Shown piece after piece: positions 50,113 to 64,000 of a DNA stretch of 64,000 nt. Within the stretch, counting starts at the first letter, position 1. Each line of letters starts with the position of its first letter. The notes under the pieces are model-generated. The model was not told the origin of the DNA. It did not search any database and was given only the letters and a program-made list of their open reading frames with translations. The translations under genes and the position numbers were made by a program. This DNA comes from Chrysomallon squamiferum (Eukaryota; Mollusca; Gastropoda; Neomphalida; Peltospiridae), in assembly GCA_012295275.1 (NCBI GenBank), contig CM022670.1, positions 13,289,583-13,353,582 on the forward strand, in the 5' to 3' direction.

Positions 50113-51143
50113 TCATGCATTGTCTGAAAAACAGAAATAAAAATAATTTGTTAGTTCATACTTATTTCTATTTACCAGAACATCTGCCTGTTGGCATTAC
50201 AGATTAAACAGCATATGTGTGCGTATATGTGTGTGTGTGTGTGTGTAAGTTTCAAATTACACATTTAACCAAGTCATAATACATCCCCCCAAAAAATATG
50301 TTTCTGCAAATAAGTAAAAATGAACTAAGTAAATATTAAAGCAGTCCCTAAGTCTTAATAAAACATTCTGTACACCTATTCAAGTCTGAATCTTGGGTTT
50401 AAGACATCTTACCATCAGTAAATGCTGTGTCAGCAATGACTAACTGAAATATTCTTGGATACAGATGTTCTTTCTCCTTTCCCAGCATCTCTATCACAAT
50501 CCTGGCTCCTTCCTGTACATTGTCATCTTCATCCTCCTGTAATGCCTAAAGTTTAAAAAAAAAAAAAAAATCAAACAACATAAAACATTTTTTTATAAAA
50601 AAAAGAACAAAACAATAAAAATTAAAATAAAATAATATATAATAAATAAAATTTAAAATTTAATTTAGAAACAAAAAAGATTAAAAAAAAAGGAATAAAA
50701 ATAATTAAAAATATGTTAAAAAAAGAAAAAAAAAGAAGATGACATAAATAAAAATAAAGCATGAACTTCATTACAAAGCATAAAACGTCTGGCCCCTTTT
50801 TTTCTGTATATAAAATCTGAACAAATGAATAAAAAAAAAAAAAAAAATTATTATATTTATAACCTAATTACATTATCAAGGTTAATATAAATCATCTAAT
50901 ATATATGTATTATTATCTGAACAAAAATAAAATATACACATTTAAAGAATAATTATTTTGCCTGACAACAAATTTTTAACTAACAACATAAACAAACCTC
51001 AACTGCTTTGTAAACTTCAATAAATTTTTCAAATCCGAGAGCTTCTTCAAGTTCCTGTCTTGCCTGCTCCAGTCTGCTGAACAGATCATAATCCTCTGCA
51101 TCATCATCATCATCACCAAACAGAGTCTCTGCATCACTGTCAT
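50113..51143 (-). other. Conserved C-terminal domain of NEK1
   Basis: Three exons (51143-50998, 50545-50413, 50123-50113) encode an acidic leader (poly-Asp), helices FSRLEQARQELEEALGFEKF and IEVYKAVEALQEDEDDNVQE, and the end LVIADTAFTDDNA. Human NEK1 ends in a closely similar way (LHLVMADGAYQ...). This is the best evidence that the gene is NEK1 and not another NEK. Confidence 0.88.
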
Positions 51144-51282
51144 CTACAACGTTCAGAGAGTGGTAAATTAAACATCTGCGTGGAAAACATTAACACACAT
51201 TCACACAGACACATTCTCTCAGACAGGCACTTGATTTTTATAAACAAATAATAAGAAAAATAATTAAAATAATAATATCTAT

Positions 51283-51313
<31 letters not shown>

Positions 51314-54300
51314 TCAATAATAATAATGTTTTGCACCAAAACAAACATAATTAGCATCTTTAAAATGAACAACCTGAATGTTCAGCAACACTTAATTTTA
51401 ATATTTTGGTTATTATGGCTCTTATTGCATAGTTCTATAAGTAATAATAAATTTTAAAAAAACACCAAAACAAAACTATATAAATTCTTTTCCATTTTTC
51501 ACTTACCAAATAAATCATTGCCTTCAGTAGATATGTCCTCACTATCAGCTGACCCAGACACAGAATCTTTACTTGCATCATTTGAACTGACTTCCTCATT
51601 TCCTACATGGCCATCGTTTCCTGCCAGCATCTCCTGCTTATGCTCACCATGTGGAGCCTCATCTGTGTCAGACTTGGCATCAGTCTCTTGTGAGATGGGC
51701 AGACTTCTGGAACCTCCTCCTTCTGATTTTGTCTGGTCTGGAATTGGTAATGTGTAAAATGTGTTAGATAATGATGATAATAATAATAGTAACATGAAGA
51801 ACATCTTAATTATCAACAATAATTAATAAAATTACTACTGATACCAATAATAATAATAATAACAATAACAAAACAACATCTTAATTATCAACAATAATGA
51901 ATAAAATTACTACTGATACCAAAAACAAATTATTACTACTACTACAACTACTAACAACAACAACAACATCAACTTGCATTCACCATCATCGTCACTGGAG
52001 TGTTGACCGTCATCTATCAGTAAACTTTGCATCGTTGCTCGAACACTTATCAAGTCATCATCTTCTTCATCATCATCATCATCATCTTCATTTTCTACAT
52101 CCTCTTCTTCATTTTCATTTTCATCCATTTTGTCAGCAGCATTTTCTGAAGAACTGTTCCTAATAATAAAGAAAATTAATATACGCATACTCTATCCCAT
52201 CTTTCTGTTGTTTTAACAAATATAAAACTGAATTAATAGAAACCTATACAAAATAGGTGACTGCAAAGCTAAATTTTATTTTTTATATATTTTAAAAATT
52301 TGTCCTCTAAATGCTCAGTTCTATTAGGATGATGTGAACTGTCAGCCTTAAGTATGAATGTAAAATATCTTTTCAACTGAGAAATTTTCACCATTTATTG
52401 CCATTAGTAATGTTACAGTATAATAAATACACCAATTAAATCAATCTGACTAGCAAACATTAATCTTATAATAAAGTCTAAACTTCCATTAACTTCAATA
52501 GTACAACTAAACCATTATAATTATTTGTTTCTTGTCAGTTAATGAAAGTCATGCATATTAAACATAATCTTTGAAATGAAAATATGCTATGTTCTCTTTC
52601 TAGTAACAAGATATGTTTTTATTACAAATTTAAAACAGCCAATATAGTACATGCTAATGATTATGTTTGAACTGCTCAATGTTAATCTGATCACCAGACA
52701 CTGAGCATAAGGTAGAATGTGAAAAAAACCTGATGTTTTTCTTGTATCAACTTACAATTCATGTTTACTGACACTCTCTTCTTCTGTACATGGTTTTTCA
52801 TTTTCTTCCTTGTTTTTGGATTCTCCTGATTTTGATAGTTCCTCTGGCTTGGTTTGTTCTGATTTAGAAGAGTTGTGGAACTTGGGTAACGAATCTGACT
52901 TCTGTGGTGAAGATGCTGATTTTGCAATTTCCTTTTGAGAACTATCTGACCTTGGAGAAGAGTTTGATTTTGATGAGGCATTTGACCTTGGAGAGGTATT
53001 TGACCTTGGAGAGGCATCAGACCTTGGAGATATTGACATTTCTTCTTCTTCTTCTTCATTTTGATCCTCAGGATTATCTTCATGAACCTGAAAAAAAAAA
53101 TAATAATAATAAAAAAATGATAATAATAAAATAAAATAAAATTAAATTAAATTAAATTAAATTAAATTAAATTAAATTAAATTAAATTAAATTAAATACT
53201 TAAAATGATTATAATAAAATAAAGTAAGTTCAAATAATATCTATCCTGCCCACCTAATAAAAAACAGAATCAAATATAAAAAAATTTAATTTTTAAATCA
53301 AAGAAATAAATTTTATATATATAAATTTAAGACATGTAAAAGTTAAATCAATCTACAAGTGAAAATATATGTAATACTAATATACAAACAGGAAGCCTAA
53401 TTTCATTAAACATTTTTTTTTTTAAATGACATTTTAACCAATCAGAATTGTTTTTACATTTTCCTAACCTCATCTAGACTCAAGTGTCTGGACAGCAGAC
53501 CTGCAAATGGCATCTTCATTTCTGACTCATTAATCTTTGACAAGTCTGGTTCTGAAACTGTTCTCATCATCTGCAAGACATAAAACAGTACTATTATTTA
53601 CAATGTGCATAAAAAAAAAAAATAAACCCAGTAAAATAATATTCAAACAACAACAACTTAATTATCAACAGTAATAAATAAAAATGCTTTGAAAATTTTA
53701 CTACTAATATTACTAAACAACAACAACTTAATTATAAAAATTAATAAATAAAAATGCAATTACAATTTCACTAATAATATTAATACAATTATCTACAACA
53801 ATTACTACTTCTCTTATTAGTCCACTACATCTACTACCACTATACTTCTAGTACTGTTACTAGTATTTCTGCTACTACCTGTATCATGACCAACACCACT
53901 ACCATTACTTCTACTTCTACTATTACTACTTCCACCATCACCACTACTACTACTTCTAATAATAATAATAATAAAAATAATGTCAGTGTTTTATTAAACT
54001 GAGCAAAAAAACTCAGTAATTAGAAAACAAATCATGATCTACAGCTGTTAGACTGATAAAGTAATAATACACAAACCTGAATATCTTTTATATCAAACTG
54101 TCCAGTTGTGATGGCTTGACAAACAAACTTTTCTGTTTCAACACTGTAAACATAAAATAAATAAAAGAATAAATTATTACACAAGAAAATAACATTTAGT
54201 CCAAGAAATTATAGCTTGCTTACATCTTTGATTCATCTTGTTTCATGCTTACCCTTTAATCATTATCAGGTTTGATGTATTTTAACATGATTAAAACATA

Positions 54301-55506
54301 AAATATAAAATCTTTTTCCAACTTATTTTTGTAAAATAATAATAATAATAAAAAAAAAATAATAATAAAAAATAAATAAATAAATCAATCAAAATAAATA
54401 AATCAAAATTAAAATGAAAGATAGAAAAAAAGAAATGAAAAGATGAAACAGGGTGGGTGAAAAGCTAATATTTAATTTGCAATGGCCTTATTAGTTAAAT
54501 GTAATTTCCACCTTTTGTTGAACTCATCAGCAGTGTTCTTTTTCTTTTCATCTTCATCATCTTCTAATTCGACTTTCTCAAAAAGACTTCCTCCTTTTTC
54601 ACTTTTCACAATCTCTGGACCTTTCTCTGTGAAGTTAAAACTTATATGTATGTATGTACACATGTATGTGTGTTTATGTGTATCTTTATACATACATACA
54701 TACATACATACATACATACATACATACATACATACATACATACATACATACATACAAACAAACATACATACATACATTTTAAAAATACAAAAATTATATT
54801 TATAATTTGGTTAAAAAAACACAAACATTTAAACTTTAAAAAATACAAAATTATATTTATAATATGGTTGAAACACTCAAGATTTGAAATATAAATGAAA
54901 TGCATTACTTCAGATATAAAAGTTGCCTTGGGTAAATAATAACTTTAATAGTTCTTAAAAACTAACAAAGAAAAAAAATTATTTCTTTTCTTAAAAATAA
55001 AAGAATAAAAATAAAGACTAATAAAAGGGAAAAGAAATACTGTTAAAAAAATATATATATATATATATATAATACAGAAATATTACAAAGGAAACTGAAA
55101 TACAAAAGGTGGAAGGAACTAACAAAGACTAAGTGAAACTAAAGATGAATATTTAACAAAGAGATAGACTAAACAAAGTGCATCAAGCTAGTGAAGTACT
55201 TTTGTTTTTATTGCACTAGCAGGGATGTTGCTAATGGAACGAAGTTTTACACCAGCTTTTTTGTAAATGCTCACTGGAAATTAAAATTTATGAAAGAAAG
55301 GTTTCTTGACCAATGTTTAAATTCTGACAGACATTATTTTTTTTTTTAATTTTATATTCTGTGTGAGGGTCAGTTGATAGTGAGGACATATTTTTATTAT
55401 TACTTATTTTTTTATGCATCATGAATAACATTCATCTAAAGTTTTTATTTTAACCATCATTTTTGTTCATAGAAATTATTTTATCATTAAATTAATGATC
55501 TTAAGT

Positions 55507-55537
<31 letters not shown>

Positions 55538-58428
55538 TTTTTTAAATTTATAATCCTGAATGATGATAAAACAAAATAGATGATGATATAATCACATAAA
55601 ACACTGAACAAAAAATACCAACTTCAAATTAAAATTCTAAAACATACTCATAAATTTCTGTAAAGTTTAACGCAAGTAAACATGCAGATATTATGTAATA
55701 AATTCTAACCAAAGTATATTTCAGGTAAAACAGGTTTAGGTAGGAGTTTTGGTTTTGGCAAGCGAAGTGGTTGCTGGTGTTTTGTTGTTATGTCTGTATG
55801 GATGTCTTCTTCAAAGCTCACATCTGTCATATTTATCTCTTTACTTTCCTCTTCATCATCTACTGAAATAGGTAAAGTTTTGCCCTCTGGAGAACTCTTA
55901 CTACTATCATCTCCACTTATCTCCTTCTTCTCCAGTTTTTCTTCCAAATTTTCATTTGATACATTAGTGTCCTTTATGACATTCTGTTGTAGTTGCTGGT
56001 TCTGTGAATTGTCATTTTTTTCATTCATTTCATCAGAAATGTTTTCTTCTTCTCCCTTCTCGTCAGATTTGTTAATTTCTTCCATGACAGTTGTTGAAGT
56101 GTCTTCACAACATTCAGGTATTGTTTCTGGTTTCTGATTGGCTAAAAATGGTTTTGCTTCACCAATCACAAATGTTCCTTTAAGTCTGTGTGAATCTGCA
56201 TTTGAAGCTGCATCAGTGGTGCTGGGTACTAAGGCAAAAGAAGCAAATAAAGAAAAAATGCACAACAGTTTGAAAATAAAAACCACACATCCAAAAGAAA
56301 TGGAAATAAAGAAAAAGAAAATGAAAGGAAAACACAAACATTAACACGAAGACAGAGAAGGGATATTTAAAAAAAAAAAAAAATTATTCCTAAAAGTTTT
56401 GATTAATATTTTTCAAAATCATCAAAAGTAATATGAAAAAATATGATCACAGAATCTATTAAAATATGAATATAAACTGCTGATGAATTTATTTTAATAC
56501 ATTAACAATACATTTGGTTCTCACAAAATAAACTATTTATAAAAATCAATAAACAGTAAAAATAAATTAGATTAAAACTAATCTATATTAGTAATGAAAT
56601 AATGAGTTAAAAATGTTAAAGTTTGTATTGTTCAAAGACATGAACAGAACACAATCATATAATTATTTAAAGTATTCAGAGGAAACTTATACATTTCTCT
56701 GTTCTTAGCAATAAGGAATCTTTTATATGAACCTTCTCTAAAACAGGAAATATGTACTGTACAGTCTTTGAAACTAGATTTTGGGACAATGGTTAGAATG
56801 GGAAAAAAGAATGAACATGTCTTGGCAAGTGCTCTAACCACTAAGCTTCTGCCAATTTTAAATTACAGAATTAAAAGAAAAAGTGAAAAGTGTTAGTTTA
56901 GGTGAACATGCTTTTATAAATACCTTCAGTTAACAGTTACTGTTTTTCTATTGTTTACAAACAATTTATATTGTTAATCTTGACACTTAATTCCAAACCT
57001 AATTACCAGTACTTAAATGCATGAGCAAAAACACCACTTCTTAATGCTAGTTGAACAATATTAATAAAAAATTAGTATTAATTAATACTGCTTATTAACA
57101 GCCACATATTACTGTGGTAACTAATCATTTAAAAAGTAATATATGTATTTAAAGTCAATTTTAGAAGAAAATGTGGCAGAATATCAGAGTACAAGAGCAA
57201 CACAAAGAGAAGCCACAAACAAAGCGAATACAACTAACATGCAGGGTAACACACAGACATCTACATGCTAATGAAAAGCAGTGATTCATGTTTCATGCAA
57301 TTTATTATCAGCATGCCAAAGCTTAAGAAATTAAGTGTGTCTTAAATTGAAATTTCAAACTGAATATTTATGTGTTTATTTATATTTGATTTTCTCATAT
57401 GGATTTTGAGGATGCACGTATCAGTATTCCATAAGACAATAATATATATTGTAAACTGTACAGAAGAATATAAAATATATAAGGCAATGCCCCATATAAC
57501 CAATTTCAACATCTATTAGTTATTGTTTTGTGTGTGTGAATGTGTGTGTCTGCACATGTATAAAATTAATGATCCTCTAAAATACATGAATATATACTTT
57601 CATACATATGTTAATATTTACCAATAGATACATCAGCAGCATTCTCCTTCTTCTTTTCTTCATCATTTGACTTCTCCTTCTTCTTTTCTTCATCATTTGA
57701 CTTCTCCTGGTTACTTTGAATAACAATGGTGCCCTGATTCACTGTGGGTTTTGATATTGTTATTGTCTCACCCACCCCAGGTACAGCTGGAGGAGGGGAT
57801 GTGGGTCCCTCACCAGATCCACCTGAAATGAAAATAGTTTATTTTATTTATTATTATTATTTTTTTTTTTTTTTTGTTATGTTCAATTATTCAAATGTAG
57901 AATTTGCCCATGTTTGCTCACACATATTTACATAAATACACACTTCTGCATATACAACTGCATAACTGCCTGTGTAATGTTTAGGTAAATCTACTTAAAA
58001 CACTATATTTAAAACAAAATTCATGTTTTTCATTTTATAATTTAGTTAACTTTTTTTTATTATTTAATAATTGACATTATATAAAAATGATGTGTTGTGA
58101 AATAATTTTGATTTTACTTTTAAATATAATAAACTACCATATTTTCATTTGCAGATACATTTTTGTTTTTAATAAAATTTTTTACTGTGCCAGCCATAAA
58201 TGGGGAAGCACATACCTGAAGCACTGGTATCTATGGTAACAGTTCCTTCACAAATAGGCATGCCTTGCAGAATACCAACAACTGTACCACCTGGTTTTCC
58301 CCACTGGTTTCTAGGAGTGACTTTGGGTGGGGTAGGACTGTCACCAGCACCTTTTTTTATAACCTGGTCTTGGGCACTGGTTACTGAAAATTACAAAGTG
58401 AATTAAAAACATTAAAACAAGGTAAACC

Positions 58429-58472
<44 letters not shown>

Positions 58473-58848
58473 TCAAGTCAAGAAATGAGAAAAAGAAAAA
58501 CAATACATCAAATAAAGAACAGAAAATTCATACAAAAAAATAAAAGAAAAAAGAAACTCTTTACCTTCCATCTGTGAAGCTGTCTGTTCTAAGGGGAGCT
58601 CACCCAGATTTTCACCACCTGCCTCACCCCATTTGGGTCGGGCAGACACCGGGGGTTCTTCATCGTCTTCCTCAGTCACTGCCATGGGACTGGCAGGAGC
58701 TCCCCACTTACCCCTCCCTCCTGGAGGCTATAAAAACACACATATATATATATATATATATATATTTTATATAGTTTTTTTTATTCATATTAATGGATCA
58801 TTAACATTTTACTACTTAAAAAAAAAAAAAAAAAAAAAAAAAAATAAA

Positions 58849-58914
<66 letters not shown>

Positions 58915-61508
58915 TATAATAATTATAATTATAATAATAATAATATAACAAATAATATTTACTTTTTCATTTAATCTCTTCAGAATTTCATTCTTCTTTT
59001 GCTGTAATGGATTCCTGAAAATATAAAGATAAGAAAATAATAAGTATAACACAAGATAAATTTTTTTTATAATTTTATATAAATTGAAAAAACAAAATAT
59101 AGAAATGGAAGACAATGTTAATGTACAAGTCATATAACTAAAATGTTATTTCTCAGTAAACACTATTATCAGCTACACAAAAGCACTCACTTTTGCTCTG
59201 GCTGGGCACCTGCACCTATGGCATTCAAAGCTCCTGTTATGGGCACTGCAGGTGCTGGTTTCATATCTACCTTCTTTGGTGTCACTGGTCTGAAAACAAT
59301 GAATATATTCATACAAATACAAATATAAGCAAACAACACAGACTCACACACAATATCAAGGAAAATAAATATATATTTGAAACGTGGAATGAAATATTTT
59401 AAAATGCTTAAAAAAACATAAATCGCTTGAAAATAACTTGACTAATTATATAACTGTATAAGATCATATTACTGTTAAGAACAAAATTTTTTTTTTAAAG
59501 TACATTTTCTGATTGTCAAGTCAGAACAACACATACCACAGTGTTTGATAAAGCAGTTGATATTGACACAGTAAGGATCCAACTCACTGCTCTAATGAAT
59601 AACCAAAAAGCCTGATTAAATGATTTTTATTAATAAAAAAATTTAAAAATTATTTACCTTGCTTGTGCCTGTTTTTGCTGTCTGGCTTCAGCTTCTCTCT
59701 GCTTCATCTGAAGTCAAAACATCAAAAGAGCATCAGTAAAACAACAAACATTTCCACATGACCAAATAAGTATGGAATCTTATAAAAACAGAAGACATCA
59801 TAAATGAAAATAATCTTTTTATTAGAAATCTATTTTATTTTAATGTCACTGGTTAAAAAAAATAAGATAAGAAAAAAGTTGTTTAAGAAGACAAAGATAT
59901 TGAGATTGTTTTTGGTTGATCAAGCAATTATGTTTCTGGTTTTATGAAATCAAGCTTTTCTTAGAATGTCTGTTTTTAGACACTGACAGTATAGTAATTA
60001 ATGGATATTATTTCAAATCATAGATCAATTAAGCAGTAGAAAGTTTGTATGACACAAAAAAGTTTTTTTCAGTTATATTGATTCCAGCAAAGTAAGCCAT
60101 AATAAATGTTTAAAATGATTTGTCAGATTTCCTAATTTTAGATATAGGAGATAACATTTAAGATTTTTTTTTAAATGTATTTTAAATCTTTATTTTTTTA
60201 CTATAATTATTGTTTTTGTTATTTTTTTTATTATTATTATTTTTTTTTTTAAAGAAATCTTAACATGCAATTCATGAACAAACAAACAAACAAACAAACA
60301 AATATTTCTTACATATTGCTCTCTTAATCTCATTCTGTCCATGATTTCCTTTTTCTCTTTCTCCAGCTGGTCTTTCTTCTTCTGGGCCCAGTCATCAGCT
60401 TGTTGCTGTAAATAATCAACAAAATAATAAATAAATAAATAAATAAAATTTAAAATAAAAATGAATTAAAATATATTATTGACTGACTTGTTTTCATTAA
60501 AATTGTTTTCAGAATCTTATTTTCATTGGTATATAAAAGAAAATAATTTACACCTAAAAAGATATTCAAAAAATCATTTACTGGTTATTTCTTGCCAGTT
60601 GAAACATTTTATAAAATACTGTATTTACTGGGTTTTTACAGTATAAATATTTTTAAAAGTAAATATATACAATATTTAATTTTCACAATCAAACACCACC
60701 TGATTACTAAGCCTTTTCTGTAAAACATTGTGGTTAATTAAACTAAGTTATATCATGCTTTTAATACTAAACAATAAAGGATATAAACATAAATATAAAT
60801 GTCAGAGACAAAATAATACATAGAGAGGAAAAATAAATATCAATGTTTATTTAATTTTTATTATTATTATTATTTGTTTTTAGTGTGATTAAACTGACTT
60901 TTTTTTACATGCAAGCTGTTATTACATACATCAATAATCTGTTAGCATGACAAACTGAAAATAAGGCTTGAAACTTGCTGGTATGTGTTATCCTGCATTT
61001 CAGAAAAATAAATAAATAATAAATGTATATTTCTTGTAGCAACTGGATTTAAAACTCATGTAACTTTATAACTTACTAACTTCAGGACTGACTATCATAC
61101 TGCCCATGAGAACAGATATGAATTATGGGTTAATAGGCTAGAATAAAAATATAATAATTGAGATATTGTTTGTTTTCTCTCATTTAAATTGTATTTGGAT
61201 TTATATTAATAAATTAATAACAGGAAACACTAATTTCAGTGAATATATATCACATATGAACTGCAGTAAATACATTAATGATCAAGTTATTCTCTTGACA
61301 TATATATTCTAAATGCTTTCATCTTCAAAACTTTTCAAAATCACATAATAAAAGTTAAAAACAATAAAGTAAAAATAAATGCTTATCATTAAAATGTTAT
61401 TCAACATTTAGTATAAATCAGTTGTTACATACATACAAAAAAATGTCATGCGTTTTACCTACCTTTCAAAATAACATAACAAATGAATAATAATAATAAA
61501 AAAAATAA

Positions 61509-61540
<32 letters not shown>

Positions 61541-64000
61541 AATAATACATGCTGTTAAAATATGCCTGACCTACTGTATAAACACTCAAGTCTATCTAGA
61601 CATACCCTAAGGGCTTGCATTTTTTTTCTCCTTTCTTCTGCTTCTTTCTTTGGATCATGCTGCTGTGGCTGTTAACATTTTCAAAATTATTTTACAGTGT
61701 TTTACAAGCAAACCAAAGAACAATTAAAGTAAACCTGTGGTGGTGTTACAAAAGCAACAAATATTTATGTTTTGTATACTTCATTGTGTCTGTATATTTG
61801 TTTCTGAAGGGCTAAAAAGTATTTAAAAGTGGTTTATACTTCCATGTAATTATTTATTATTATTATTAATTTGTTTTTTTTTTTTTTTTAATTATTGATC
61901 TTTGCTGATGTCATGGTGTTACTCAGAATATTTTAGTGGTTCATAGAGATACCATTTTACCAATCTTTGTCATGTACTAATGAAGTAAACTGATAGATAC
62001 AGCAGCTGTAGTCCATTTTGCTACATCTTTATTATCAGTGGGTAAATCTTTTGTAAATTAATTTTATCTCCCAGTGTGTGTATCTATCAAGAAAAAAATA
62101 AATCAGCCACGATGTATCATAATGAGTTTGTAATAACGATGTTAAACTTTATAATTAGTAAAGATAGATCTCCAGTAATAAAACAATTTGCTGACACTAC
62201 CACAGGTACACTTCAAAGTGTGTTGAATAGTTAAATACAACATCTCAAGCAAAACAGAAACTTTTCTGCGACAGACGAGTAGAGTGACTGCTAAAACAAG
62301 GAGCTACAATAATTACAGTAATGATAAGATAAATTAAAACATTAAAATTAACAAATGATAAAAGAATATTACAAAGAAAAAACAACAACAGGCTAACAGA
62401 ATTACAATATATATAGAACAAATTTCAAGTCATTTATAAAAAATTAATAATAAAATAATAAAAAAAATAAAAAAATATAAATCCACTACAAGAAGATCTA
62501 CAAATCAAAATTCCAGTATTTAAAAAAATAATAATAATAAAAGAAAAAAAAATAACCTACAAAAATTGCACAGTGATTTAAAAACAAAATTAAACAAATT
62601 TAACAAAAGTAAAAGAAACACACAAAAACAATATATGAAAGCGTAAGAAGATATTATTACTTGATAATCATTTTTGTTGTAAAGATAACAACACTCACCT
62701 TGTATTTGTTTTGTAACATTCGTCTCTCCTTCATGTTTTGTTCACGAATTTGTCTAAGTTTTTGTAAATATTCCTGAAAGATATTTTATACTGTGTTTTC
62801 ATTTAAAAAACCCATTAATTTTATATTTATTTAAAATAGCCATTAATTTTTGTTTTCACTTATAATTGCATTAATTTTGTCTGCATTTGAAGAACTGATC
62901 TATTTTTGTTTTTAATTAAAAGACCATTCATTTTTGCACTATTTTAATTACCATCATTAAAATTTTCTTTACATAAAATACCATTCAATCTGAAATATCT
63001 TGTGTTGAAACTAGAAATTTACATAATAAAATGATTTCTTTTATCAATGAACTATCATTTGACGTAAACATATACATGCATAAGATTAAAATGACAAATA
63101 AATAAATAATATATATTTTTTAAAATATTTTGTCATTTAGTGATGTGATTAGTGTGAAAACCAAAACCAAAACACAAAAATGAACAGGTGACCTAATCAG
63201 ATATTGTTGTTCAATGTTTGAAGGGGGAGGAGGGCACAATATTAAGTACATATTGTTATTTACCTGTTCTTCTCGGTTTCTGCCAGGAGTGCTGGGCTGA
63301 ACTCCTGGTTTTGGAGGAGGTTGTCCTGGTAAAAACATTTTTAAAACATCAAAATAACATTCTATTTAATTAACTCAAATCCCTGTAATCCTAAAAACTG
63401 ATGATTTGTTAAATAAATTAATATGTATATATCTTTTTTTTTTTTTTTATATTATTACACATAAATAGTAATCATCTTATCCTGCTAACTGATATAAAAA
63501 CATCAAAACTACTGAAAACCTGAAAATCTAGAAATCTTTCAATTGGTTGTTATTTAAGTTTGAATGCCCGTAATACATACTGAGGTAACTAAGGATATAA
63601 TGTCTAAGGTTCAGCAAACCTTAAAACAATTTGGTATCAGGTTAGATGATTAAAAAATCTACTCAGGCAGATGACCCAGGCATGAACCCAGTCAACTTGA
63701 TCATATTAATTTTAGAATATTATTTGATATCATCAGTAACCAATAAATTAAACTTACTTGGTGTTTGCCAATCTGATGCAGCAGATCCTGGTCGAGGCTG
63801 GAAGATTAAATACATTTTTGATAATTATTATCACTTTCTCTCTAACCTTTCCTTGACATGAATGCTTATGTGAGATTGTATGGGCTAGAGGATGTAGATA
63901 TTGTTACCAAAGTTATTTATATTAATGATGACAAACTTACTCCATATAAATCTTTCATTCCTTTCATTTTATTCAGAGCAGCTTCTCGTTTCCTCTGCAT
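50113..64000 (-). CDS. NEK1: NIMA-related kinase 1, C-terminal 985 residues (kinase domain outside window)
   Basis: Exons (minus): 64000-63941 (cut by the edge), 63797-63758, 63325-63264, 62773-62699, 61668-61606, 60405-60313, 59707-59658, 59289-59191, 59014-58963, 58727-58565, 58383-58216, 57822-57622, 56228-55710, 54626-54512, 54143-54077, 53570-53469, 53087-52756, 52159-51984, 51737-51507, 51143-50998, 50545-50413, 50123-50113. The frame holds over all 22. Residues 1-150 are a basic coiled coil (EYLQKLRQIREQNMKERR). A disordered Pro/Ser/acid-rich centre follows. MMRTVSEPDLSKI is at about 610. A conserved C-terminal domain at about 890-985 has DLFSRLEQARQELEEALGF, FIEVYKAVEALQEDEDDNV and HLYPRIFQLVIADTAF, matching recalled human NEK1. 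NEK1 acts in ciliogenesis, centrosome function and DNA-damage response. The kinase domain should lie past 64000. Confidence 0.92.
52756..53087 (-). other. NEK1 exon with SPRS(D/N) repeats
   Basis: The 332-base exon begins VHEDNPEDQNEEEEE and continues with repeats of SPRSDA, SPRSNT, SPRSNA and SPRSDS, about 15-base units. The rest is rich in Ser/Lys/Glu. It looks like a disordered, proline-directed phosphorylation region. Vertebrate NEK1 does not have this repeat as far as I recall. Confidence 0.7.
53132..53196. repeat. (AAATT)n pentanucleotide repeat in a NEK1 intron
   Basis: About 12 copies of AAATT just upstream, on the transcript strand, of exon 53087-52756. Confidence 0.9.
54689..54773. 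repeat. (CATA)n tetranucleotide repeat in a NEK1 intron
   Basis: About 20 CATA units, with two CAAA variants, close to the acceptor of exon 54626-54512. The ORFs over it are artefacts. Confidence 0.95.
57638..57707 (-). repeat. 30-bp in-frame tandem duplication in NEK1 exon
   Basis: The coding unit EKSNDEEKKK is present twice in exact copy (30 bp each). A further partial EK lies at the edges. Identity at the DNA level indicates a recent duplication in a disordered segment; it may be length-polymorphic. Confidence 0.9.
58817..58912. repeat. Poly(A) plus (AAT)n tract in a NEK1 intron
   Basis: An A-run of about 25 passes into about 22 AAT units. It lies between exons 59014-58963 and 58727-58565. 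Confidence 0.95.

Noticed and set aside
50113-64000. Acid- and lysine-rich minus-strand exons as separate small genes
   Set aside because: Phases and consensus sites join all 22 into one frame, and order and motifs match NEK1.

Overview
The window is AT-rich animal nuclear DNA. Five multi-exon protein genes can be read through almost every exon junction. They have short exons, GT-AG introns of about 0.1 to 4.4 kb, and very many di-, tri- and tetranucleotide microsatellites. The proteins are metazoan orthologues of vertebrate genes. Gene structure, compactness and microsatellite load suggest a lophotrochozoan invertebrate, possibly a mollusc, but the phylum is inference. Nothing bacterial or viral was recognised, and no recognisable transposase or reverse transcriptase was seen.

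Layout from left to right: (1) 1073-18477, plus strand, the 3' nineteen exons of an ARHGEF17-like Rho guanine nucleotide exchange factor (end of DH domain, PH-like region, C-terminal beta-propeller). Its 5' end lies left of the window. (2) 18478-24700, a 6 kb tail-to-tail interval with no supported gene. (3) 24750-29073, minus strand, complete ribosomal protein RPS3 in six exons, with a 5'TOP start and structured intronic segments that may be snoRNAs. (4) A compact divergent promoter of 115 bp, then 29189-33461, plus strand, complete cathepsin O (CTSO) in nine exons, one intron being GC-AG. (5) 34904-41939, minus strand, tryptophan 2,3-dioxygenase (TDO2) in thirteen coding exons, with a candidate first exon and promoter at 46175-46364. 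(6) 50113-64000, minus strand, the C-terminal 22 exons (985 residues) of NEK1. Its kinase domain lies beyond the right edge.

The gene order carries information. CTSO and TDO2 are also close neighbours in convergent orientation on human 4q32, and NEK1 is on 4q33. RPS3 and ARHGEF17 are both on human 11q13 (recalled from general knowledge, not searched). The block therefore looks like retained ancient linkage. RPS3 (housekeeping translation) and CTSO (lysosomal protease) probably share a bidirectional promoter.

The most unusual signal is repeated capture of exon ends and 5' splice sites into duplications. TDO2 exon 2 ends in a splice donor that has been tandemly amplified into a 26-bp minisatellite of 12 copies. 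The ARHGEF17-like gene has a 12-bp tandem donor duplication, an intronic copy of part of one exon, decayed copies of an exon end plus donor, and a 41-bp minisatellite starting just after a donor. Two exon junctions, one in TDO2 and one in the GEF gene, are out of phase by one base. All splice models are by eye from reading frame, homology recalled from known families, and splice consensus.
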